From positions 1 to 64,000 of the forward strand of contig JAEZCA010000046.1 of NCBI GenBank assembly GCA_023412665.1: a stretch of DNA of 64,000 nt, written 5' to 3'. A program made the translations under genes and the position numbers. The notes under the pieces are model-generated. The model did no database searches. It was not told where the DNA came from and saw only the letters and a list, made by a program, of their open reading frames with translations. The stretch comes from Bacillota bacterium. GTDB lineage: Bacteria > Bacillota > Clostridia > Acetivibrionales > DTU013. Shown one piece after another: positions 40,760-48,900 of the stretch; position 1 is the stretch's first letter; the number at the start of each line of letters is the position of its first letter.

Positions 40760-41617
40760 TTATCCTACTGATAAATGCTTATTTAGAAGTAACCTTTCTT
40801 CCACTCCATTTTTATACACAAACAACAGCCTACCTCTGTCAAACACAGGCTCTGCCCTATGTATCACCCTATGATGATTTGGACAGATGATTATTTGATT
40901 TGCCGCATCATTATTTATAGAAACCACAAAAGGATTAATATGATGCGATTCAACAATATGAGCATCATATCTTTTGCCGAAGTTGTCGCCGCATATCTGG
41001 CATTTGTACTCATATAGCATTTTAAGGTTGTCCCCTATAGCCCTGTTTAACTTCCTTATCTTTGCTAATTGTTGAATTGTTTCTATTGATACTGTTGAAT
41101 CTGTAACAGGATAATTAACAGATGCTTCATAACCCTGTTCATCTTCATGTAATAAAAGGCTTCTTGCTTCTGCTAATTCAGGCTTAGTGATACACTCTAA
41201 AACATATGTATCCTCATATTCCGTTGTATATATTGCCAAGAATTCCTTATTCTCTTCCTGAATCTGAAAATACCGTCTTTGTCCATCCTTCAGTGTGCTC
41301 CTCTGCTCAAGAAGGTATCTATATGTATTCGCAAAGCTCCTTCTGAGTTTATCAGCTATTTCGCTGTTTGGATTATACCTGATCTGCAGAATATCCTTGT
41401 GATTGGGGTATCTTATTTCATTGAACTTTTGATTAACAAGTTTCACCTTATATGAAACCCCATCCAGCACAAGAAATATGTCCTTTGATTCACCACGGCT
41501 GATAAATTTCTTAATATTATTATGGAAGATGACCTGAATATCGAGAGGTATACTCAATCCTTGGTTCAGTAAAGACCAATCCACTTCTTTTTTGTAGACA
41601 TAACAATCGCTGAGCAT
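40760..41617 (-). CDS. HNH endonuclease of the MazG/helicase/HNH operon
   Basis: The 285-residue protein ends in an HNH domain with a zinc frame: YEYKCQICGDNFGKRYDAHI, VESHHINPF and NQIIICPNHHRVIHRAEPVF. The two CxxC-type positions (CQIC and the later C-P-N-H) and the H-H ... N-H-H catalytic pattern are intact. The N-terminal 190 residues (FLVLDGVSYKVKLVNQKFNE) form a beta-rich domain that may recognise DNA; I do not recognise it. It starts 9 bp after the stop of a nuclease-helicase gene and is the last gene of a tight three-gene operon with a MazG-like enzyme. Confidence 0.88.
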   Translation of the reverse strand: MLSDCYVYKKEVDWSLLNQGLSIPLDIQVIFHNNIKKFISRGESKDIFLVLDGVSYKVKLVNQKFNEIRYPNHKDILQIRYNPNSEIADKLRRSFANTYRYLLEQRSTLKDGQRRYFQIQEENKEFLAIYTTEYEDTYVLECITKPELAEARSLLLHEDEQGYEASVNYPVTDSTVSIETIQQLAKIRKLNRAIGDNLKMLYEYKCQICGDNFGKRYDAHIVESHHINPFVVSINNDAANQIIICPNHHRVIHRAEPVFDRGRLLFVYKNGVEERLLLNKHLSVG

Positions 41618-41626
41618 CTTTTCCCT

Positions 41627-43900
41627 CTACTCCCCTTTCTCCATCATATATCTCCCATAATACTCCTCCAGCTTCTTGTCGCAGTGCATCTTGATCCAGG
41701 CGATATCATCTTTCGTAAGCTTTTTAAACACGTACTTACTAAACTCAACAAATTCAATCTCGCGGGATCTCTTCATAAACCGCATATCTTCGAACCTTTT
41801 GAATGGATTGGCAAAAATATTCCTCTCTGCATCCTTACGCGTAAATCCGTCTTTGCAATATATACTGGACCTCTTCTCAACAAAAAGGCCCTTATCTTTC
41901 CGGTCACCATAGAAGTTAATAAAATAGTCAACTATATCTTCGATACGCACCCTGCCGCTTTCGTCAACATGTTCAAACATAGCCTTCAGGAGGACAGGCT
42001 TATATGAAAAGCTCATATCCATAGTCTTTACCATTTCCATGAACTTGTCTTTCATATTGGCTGCTGTTATAAGCTCCCATCCAAATTCGGCGGCATATTT
42101 TCGAACAGTGTCTTCCCTGAAATACTTGAAACTTCGTTTGTCTCCTACAGGAACCTCTAGGTCGGGCTTTACCATTCCTTCCCGGATATATCTTTCAACA
42201 GTTTCGGTCTGAACATCTACCATCCTGACAAACTCAAGCTGCGATATCATGTCTTTAGCTTCATCCTGCCAGTTAAAAAGGTTAATCAGTTCATAATCTG
42301 CAACATCAATCGGTAAGTCCAGCCAAATCTCAGGCTTTTCACCTCTGGAAAACAAATCCGCGTCAAGTTCCAGTTGCTTCTTTGGTGCCAGCACCATCTG
42401 CCCCGGTCTGTACTCCTTGATATTCAACAATCTATGAATAGAGTATGGAGCATTGAATAGGCTGGCATTATCGATAAAGTCAAAGACCATAAGATATTCC
42501 TTGCCTTCACATTTGCGCATTCCCCTGCCAAGCTGCTGTATATACAGAGTCTTGGACATTGTAGGTCTGGCCATAAAGAGCACTTCAGTCCTCGGGCTGT
42601 CCCAGCCTTCATTCAAGAGGTCACATGCACACAATACATTAATGCTTCCATTTTCATACTCACTAAGAATTCTGGTTCTCTCAGTGTTATTCAAATTCCC
42701 CGAAACCGCCTCACAAGAGACTCCATTCTCATTGAAAAGCCTAGAAATCTCCTCTGCATGTTTTACAGAAGCACAAAACACAACAGTTTTTTTGTTTTTC
42801 ACATACTGCAGATATGTATCGATAATAATTCTATTTCTTTCCGGCACGTACAGCTTGCTCTCCAGATCCTGCGAGTAATACTTGATACCGTTTATTCTTA
42901 CAGTTGACAGATCCACATTTGTCTTGATCCTGATACAACGAACAGATGTGAGTTCACCGATTTCTACAGCTGTTTTCAAATCCAGCTTGTGGGCCACATT
43001 TCTGAAGAGCTCCAACAAATCCTCTCCATCAGTCCTCTCAGGTGTTGCTGTCAATCCCAGGGTGAACTTAGGTTTGAAATACCCAAGAAGCTTCTTATAA
43101 GTATTTGCCGTACCATGATGACATTCATCAATTATGATATATCCGAAGTCATCGGGCTTAAACTGCTCTATGTTCTGAGCAACACTCTGTATACTGGCGC
43201 AGACTACATATGCATCCGCATCCTTTTGTTCTGCCACATACATGCCGACTTGCTTGTCCTGCCATACATCCTCAAACGTTTCTTTCGCCTGAGTAACAAG
43301 CTCTCTGGTATGCGCAAGGAAAAGCGTCCTATCTCCGCAATGTTTGGCATCGCTGACAGCAGTAACCGTCTTACCTGTTCCCGTTGCATGATATAAAAGC
43401 GCAATGCTCTCCCCGTTTTCCCTCATTTTGTTCAGGTTATCTATTGCAGACTGTTGATGCTCCTTCAGTTCAAGGATCTTGCCCTTTTGCTTGGGCAGGT
43501 AGTCTTCAATCAGTTTGAATTCGGGCATTTCTCCGACAAAGGTTATAAGTTCATCCTTAACCTTTTCACGTTGATTCTTGAGCTGGTTGTATGCCCATCT
43601 GTATACCTTCCAATTGCTATATATAAGGCTGTTTTGCTTCAGAAGATCATCATAATACTTGTTGCTTGAAACCCTACCCGGACGATGAAATGTTTCGCCA
43701 TCTATTTCTATCGCAATTCTCAGGCTTTCGTTCTCGAGCGCAAAATCAATAAACCTTCTGTTCCCGTAAATATCTACAAAAGGGTGCTGAATCGATAGAT
43801 ATTGAGTTTTATCCGGTCCGAAAACATCACAGAATGTCTCAATAAACATGTCTTCTGCTATGCTCGCAACACTTGTTGTATACTTGATTTCTTGTTCCAT
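41627..43900 (-). CDS. SF2 helicase with N-terminal Vsr/DUF559-type nuclease domain
   Basis: The 757-residue protein begins with a restriction-fold domain: DIYGNRRFIDFALENESLRI followed by AIEIDGETFHRPG (D...E-I-D pattern of Vsr/DUF559 nucleases). An SF2 helicase follows with YHATGTGKTVTAV, YIIIDECHHGTANTY, TLGLTATPERTD and YIQQLGRGMRKCEGK. A C-terminal region of about 250 residues (ISQLEFVRMVDVQTETVERY) is unassigned. It lies 7 bp after the MazG-like gene and 9 bp before the HNH gene. The helicase core is recognisably related to that of the PLD-helicase at 31.8-34.6 kb. A role in cutting foreign DNA is inferred from domains and neighbours. Confidence 0.9.
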   Translation of the reverse strand: MEQEIKYTTSVASIAEDMFIETFCDVFGPDKTQYLSIQHPFVDIYGNRRFIDFALENESLRIAIEIDGETFHRPGRVSSNKYYDDLLKQNSLIYSNWKVYRWAYNQLKNQREKVKDELITFVGEMPEFKLIEDYLPKQKGKILELKEHQQSAIDNLNKMRENGESIALLYHATGTGKTVTAVSDAKHCGDRTLFLAHTRELVTQAKETFEDVWQDKQVGMYVAEQKDADAYVVCASIQSVAQNIEQFKPDDFGYIIIDECHHGTANTYKKLLGYFKPKFTLGLTATPERTDGEDLLELFRNVAHKLDLKTAVEIGELTSVRCIRIKTNVDLSTVRINGIKYYSQDLESKLYVPERNRIIIDTYLQYVKNKKTVVFCASVKHAEEISRLFNENGVSCEAVSGNLNNTERTRILSEYENGSINVLCACDLLNEGWDSPRTEVLFMARPTMSKTLYIQQLGRGMRKCEGKEYLMVFDFIDNASLFNAPYSIHRLLNIKEYRPGQMVLAPKKQLELDADLFSRGEKPEIWLDLPIDVADYELINLFNWQDEAKDMISQLEFVRMVDVQTETVERYIREGMVKPDLEVPVGDKRSFKYFREDTVRKYAAEFGWELITAANMKDKFMEMVKTMDMSFSYKPVLLKAMFEHVDESGRVRIEDIVDYFINFYGDRKDKGLFVEKRSSIYCKDGFTRKDAERNIFANPFKRFEDMRFMKRSREIEFVEFSKYVFKKLTKDDIAWIKMHCDKKLEEYYGRYMMEKGE

Positions 43901-43907
43901 TACAATT

Positions 43908-44237
43908 CTACTTCTCCAAGACCTCTCTTAGAAATAGCCTCTTTTCAAAAGCTCCGCGTTCAGCGGCTTTTTTCAGTCGAATAGCTTCAAACTCATCTAT
44001 ATCAATACCTTTATACTTAAGAATTGCATAAACAACTTCAACCAGGTCGGCAAGCTCCTCGATACTATCGTCACTATCGTCGGACAAGTATTCCTGCAGT
44101 TCTTCATTAAGCTTAACATCCAGCAGTCTCTTATACTCTTCATTATCAAGAGTTTCAACAACAGCGATTTTGCCGGATTTCTCAATAATTTGAGGGATTT
44201 TGTCTCTAACGAGCTTGTTATATGTAATCGAACCCAA
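43908..44237 (-). CDS. MazG-like nucleotide pyrophosphohydrolase
   Basis: The 109-residue protein has the start ITYNKLVRDKIPQIIEKSGK and the helices KLNEELQEYL (E-x-x-E) and SIEELADLVEVVYAILKYKG (E-x-x-D), the metal-binding acids of the MazG/all-alpha NTP pyrophosphatase fold. This NKLVRDKIP subgroup is often labelled phosphoribosyl-ATP pyrophosphohydrolase-like. A TTG at 44237 with AAGGAG 8 nt upstream is the best start; a GTG three codons earlier overlaps that site. It is the first gene of the helicase/HNH operon, so it may adjust a nucleotide signal or dNTP pool as part of that system. Confidence 0.85.
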   Translation of the reverse strand: MGSITYNKLVRDKIPQIIEKSGKIAVVETLDNEEYKRLLDVKLNEELQEYLSDDSDDSIEELADLVEVVYAILKYKGIDIDEFEAIRLKKAAERGAFEKRLFLREVLEK

Positions 44238-44346
44238 AGCTATCACTCCTTATTTTGGGTCTCTCATTTTTTATCAATGATAACTAGTGTGTCAAAAATT
44301 CTTTCTTACCACAATTTCATCATATATAGCAAGTAGATATTTTATA

Positions 44347-45192
44347 TCAATTAGCAAAATCATTTACACTCAAAGGAGTAGTAATATTTCTTTTAACTTC
44401 TTGAAACTCTACCTTAGTCGTTCTAGTATCATTAACATTAAAATATTTATGAACATCAATAATAATATACAATACACCATTCCCACTTTCTTCCTGCATC
44501 TTACATAGATAGGAAGAATATTTCTCTTTTCCTTCACTAATAACTACATAATAATTTGTTTCTCCATCAATTTTTTCTACGATTATAGGAAATGTTTTCT
44601 GATCTTTTGCTTCTTCATATTGAATTCTCATACAAATCGGTGCAATTACTAATAGCATCATAATAATCACAGCAGATGAATAGATTATTTTTCTTTTCCA
44701 TTTGTTTATATTGAAAATCAATATTATTGCAGACGTTATTATTGTGAAAACTAATAACATAAACCAAAAAATAAAAGCTATCCTTTCCTCGGGAATGAAA
44801 AATCTAGTAATAAATATTGTAAATAAAATATATAAAATACAAATTATCATACTAATAATAACTTTAAATAGTTTTCTATTTACATACATTAATAATTTAT
44901 TCAACAGAATATATGCTAATAAACTTAAAAAGCCAGCAACAATTCCAGTTATTACTGATAAAAGGAATACCAGTGTTGATGTATTTGATAGCGAAAAATC
45001 GTAATGATCTATGTCAAAGTCAAAATATAGACATCTTCCCAAACTAATATACCTATAAATAATCGCGCTTACTACCGATAACACTGCAATAGCTGCAGTA
45101 AATAACCCAATCCCCTCTATAATTTTGGTAAGACTGAATTCTTCGTTTTTATTTTGTTCCTTTTTCTTTGGGTCAGTTATTTCATTTTCCAC
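44347..45192 (-). CDS. Multi-pass membrane protein of unknown function
   Basis: The 281-residue protein has about five membrane segments in its first 190 residues (for example GLFTAAIAVLSVVSAIIYRY, LVFLLSVITGIVAGFLSLLA, MIICILYILFTIFITRFF and FWFMLLVFTIITSAIILIF). A soluble C-terminal domain of about 90 residues follows, rich in charged and aromatic residues. The start is GTG 45192, 5 nt behind AGGGGG. It is very AT-rich. I do not recognise a family. A scar of the exonuclease-RecQ-UvrD gene lies just upstream, so its promoter region is rearranged sequence. Confidence 0.75.
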   Translation of the reverse strand: MENEITDPKKKEQNKNEEFSLTKIIEGIGLFTAAIAVLSVVSAIIYRYISLGRCLYFDFDIDHYDFSLSNTSTLVFLLSVITGIVAGFLSLLAYILLNKLLMYVNRKLFKVIISMIICILYILFTIFITRFFIPEERIAFIFWFMLLVFTIITSAIILIFNINKWKRKIIYSSAVIIMMLLVIAPICMRIQYEEAKDQKTFPIIVEKIDGETNYYVVISEGKEKYSSYLCKMQEESGNGVLYIIIDVHKYFNVNDTRTTKVEFQEVKRNITTPLSVNDFAN

Positions 45193-45212
45193 ATAAGCCC
45201 CCTGTTATTTTA

Positions 45213-45341
45213 GTCATCATCTCCGACGGTAATGACTCGCATATCCTAGTTATATTCCATGAGTGTCCTACTTCCAATAGAAACATTTGCCATAATTCTC
45301 TAGTTTTTATTGGTATTCGACATATTTTGTCAAAATCCTTT
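45213..45341 (-). pseudogene. Deletion scar of a second exonuclease-RecQ-UvrD gene
   Basis: 45213-45270 matches 47172-47229 (UvrD part of the large helicase gene) at 51 of 58 positions. 45271-45341 directly beside it matches the 5' end and leader of the same gene (50820-50903, with a few small gaps). Both pieces keep gene orientation and order. So a paralogous copy once lay here and lost about 3.6 kb between these points. The small open frame that crosses the scar is not a gene. Confidence 0.8.
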
Positions 45342-45409
45342 GTCTTCGCCATGCAATCAGCCGACATTTATAGACGTTGCTTCTGTGACGTAATTACTTC
45401 ATATGCCAG

Positions 45410-45892
45410 TTATTCATATGTTTGAACATAATAATACCAATTATCTTCTATGTATATTTCTTCATTAAATACACCTGATATATTATTCTTTGAATATACT
45501 ATTCCTTGCTCGTGAGGCGAATGTTCTTGGATAAACAGGATATAATCCTTCCCCTCAATAACATATCGAAAGTTCAACTCCTCTGCTAAGTATATAAAAT
45601 CGTTTTCAATATCATTATCAATTAAAATCTCCATTTCAGAATCACCTAAATCGTTCTTACTTATATACGTTTTCTTATCATAGTTATAATAGAATGAGAA
45701 AAAACCATCCATCTCATTAATGTAATTAACAATTTTATTAAACGTAGTAGGATTTTTATAAAAAGTTGAAATTATTCTGTCTTTTTTAGGTGTTTGTTCT
45801 GACTCTATATCATTATATATAATTGTATAGATTAGAAATCCTATAATAAATATAAGTGCTAAAAAAAGTATATTTCTTTTATTAAGTTTCAT
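45410..45892 (-). CDS. Small membrane-anchored protein of unknown function
   Basis: The 160-residue protein has one N-terminal membrane segment (NILFLALIFIIGFLIYTIIY) and a soluble, acidic, tyrosine-rich remainder (DGFFSFYYNYDKKTYISKND, EEIYIEDNWYYYVQTYE). Without a lipobox it is likely an anchored extracytoplasmic protein. AGAGGAG lies about 9 nt before the ATG. I do not recognise a family. It lies between the exonuclease-RecQ-UvrD gene and a scar of that same gene. Its AT content is high. Confidence 0.7.
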   Translation of the reverse strand: MKLNKRNILFLALIFIIGFLIYTIIYNDIESEQTPKKDRIISTFYKNPTTFNKIVNYINEMDGFFSFYYNYDKKTYISKNDLGDSEMEILIDNDIENDFIYLAEELNFRYVIEGKDYILFIQEHSPHEQGIVYSKNNISGVFNEEIYIEDNWYYYVQTYE

Positions 45893-45983
45893 TTATAATA
45901 CTCCTCTTATCAATGGTAATGTTTCTGCAATAACTCTGCTGGCTTCAAGTGTCGGTCCGTCGATTGTGACTTGTACATCACGC

Positions 45984-48900
45984 TTATTCCCACCTCTCAA
46001 AGTACACCTCCGGCAGCACAATCAGTATCTCCTGCTCCGAGTTCTCTTTCTGCCAGTAGATCACAAACCTTACTTTGGCATACCTGGGAATATAGTTTTT
46101 CTGCCTCATTTCTTCAATCTTCTGAAGAAAGGCTTTAGAAAAACGGAATATCTTTCTTCCGCCAGCGTCACAGCACCAGTCACCTGTTATCTTCAAGACA
46201 TCTCCGCCCATGAGCCGTGATATGCTGCTTTGGCATTCTGCAAAGCTGTCAAGCCATATATCCTTGTATGAGAGCTGCATGGCCAGCTGTGCCGGTGGTT
46301 TGTAAATACCGGGATCACTCATCTGCACGAGGTCTTCCACCTTGATGGAATCCAGAAATCTGCCGTTATAGTGAATGGTCAGGTTGCGTTTTGCCCTTGT
46401 GAGCGCCACATACAACAGACGCTTGCTTTCCTCCGACTCAGAGCCATTACCCGGTCTGTCCAGCATTAAAAATACATTATCGAATTCGCGGCCCTTTGCC
46501 TTGTGAATGGTTGAAACAAAAATGGTTTCCATATCTCCGCCGCTGAAGTCCTCCAGCTTGGATTCCCGGATGAAAATGTCCAGGTCGGACTTGTATTTTA
46601 TCCTTGTATTTGTGGCTTCAAAATCGCTGATCAGGTTTCTGCACACCTCCAGATTCGTGCTTTTGGCGAACTGTTCCTCAAGCTTACGTTTAGCATTTGT
46701 CCAGGCTTCATCGTCTATGGCAGGCACACCGTCCGGCAATTGAAGCTGGTTCAGGAAGAACCTCACTTCCAGAAGATTGTACAAATTGAAGCCTTCGTTG
46801 GTTTGGATCAATCTGGCCGGCATACCACTTTTCAAAAGGAGACCGGTAATCTGCATCGCTTCTTCATTCGTTAACGTCAATATACAGGTAGACCCTGACA
46901 AGTCCGACAAAATAACATTTTTTACCAGTGGTTCTATCAGGTTGCCACTACTGTAGCAAAAGAGCTTTATCTTGCCATTATCGTCCTGTTTGGAGATGAT
47001 TGGCGTTTTTTTGAGTCTGTTTGCTATCCTTTTTACATACCCATTGGAGTAATCCACCAGGTTTCTTTTGCTTCTGTAATTCTCGATCAGCTCGTATAAG
47101 GCCGAATTTTCCTCACGCATTAGCTTTTTCATGTGCTCTGAGCTTGAGCCCCTGAACGCAAAAATGTTCTGGTCGTCATCTCCGACGGCGATGACCCGCA
47201 TATCCTCGTTATATTCCATGAGCGTCCTGACTAGCTCATATTCGTTGGCATCCATATCCTGTGCCTCATCGATAACAAGCACCGTTTTTGTGATTCGCCC
47301 TGATTCGACCTCCCCGCTGCGGATCTTTTGGATCGCCTCCTGTATTACATTTTCCGACTTCTCTATGGTTCCGACTTTGCCAAGAAAATCAAAGCAATAG
47401 GAATGGAAGGTTTTAATTTCGATAAAGTTGGCCGCATTTCCGATCAGCTTTAGGAGCCTCTTTTTAAAGTCCGTCACAGCAGACCGTGAGAATGTGACCA
47501 TCAGCATTTGTTCATGCTTGACATCCTCCATCAGCATCAGTGACGCCAGCTTATGCACAAGAATACGGGTTTTGCCGCTTCCCGGCCCGGCGGCTACAAC
47601 GATATGTTTTGAGTCCTTGTCATTGATTATTTTCAACTGAGTTGCCGATAATTCACCAAATAGCTGCCTGAATTTTGCCGGTGTAATATTTCTTTTGATC
47701 TCGCTGCCCCGGCTTCCCCTGAAATATTTATTCAGAAAGGCGCTGTAATTGAGCTGGAAGTAATCATCGGTGAATTCCAGCGCCGCATTATAGTCATCGA
47801 TCATTTTCCTGGCGTACTCTCCGACAATATGGATCTGCTGTACCTTATTCTCGTAAAACAGTCGCAGCTTCTCGTAATCCTCCAGCTTGTACCTCTTTTT
47901 GTTATCCTGCTCGAGCCTCTCGATGGTCATCCCGTTATATGTTACCAGGAAACCGCCCTCTATTTTGATGGCATCTATTCTCGTCAGGTAAAACAACGCA
48001 TCTTCAACATCCGCGCGCGATGCCGGAGTCGCACCCAGAGTCAGTTGTTTATTATATTGCTCTTTCAGTTCCAATAAGGAGAACTCGACAGGTATCTCCT
48101 CAGAAGTACTCTCCTGTTCATATGAAGTTCTATTGGTGATCTCAGGTAGATACTCCAGGATGAAATGAGACAGCTCAAGCCTTTTCTCCAGATTGTGTCT
48201 CATTGTTTTCCGGTCAAGAATCCCCATTACAGCAATATGATTCGGCGAAACTGTCTGACGCCTGATCCACTTATTTATCGTCCATAGGTTTAATATTGTC
48301 TTGATCCTGCCGGGCGTTACATCCTTACAGCCAAATTGCTCCGCTTGCTCATTCAGTTCCTTAATATGGACTGTCTTCTCTTCTCTCTCGATCACAGTGA
48401 GAAGGAATTGTTCCAGCTTGCCATAGGATTTCAAAATGTTTTGGGTGCGGTTCTTGCCTTCCTTTTTTCGAACAAATCCAATCAAATCCTTCCTATCGGC
48501 AAGTATCCCTTCCTCACGAAGCAGGTTGACAGCTTCAATGACCTCCCGTTTTTCCAATGCCAGACGGTCGGCAAGATAGTCAACCCTGGATTCTGCCTCC
48601 GCGTCCTCGAACCATTGTCCGCGGCTGCTGGAAATCAACGATTTGATGATCCTGGTTGCATGCACTTTTTGTCTTTCATCGAAGCGGGAGGAACTATTGA
48701 TCCTATCGATAGCTTCTTTGGCAGTTTTCACAAGAATGCTGTCTGCGTAAACGTGCGGATTATTTTGTCCTCGCTTCAGGTAGCCCGCCTCCTCCAATGC
48801 GGAGATGGCTGTTTTGACCCGCGTTTCCAAATCATAGATATTGTCGTCCCAACCGGCGCTGCGTGCTATCTCCAGTGCAGATTGGGATATCTTGGACCGG

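Noticed and set aside
45182..45367. 61-codon frame across the helicase scar
   Set aside because: It is a chance frame over rearranged fragments, read out of frame relative to the parent gene.
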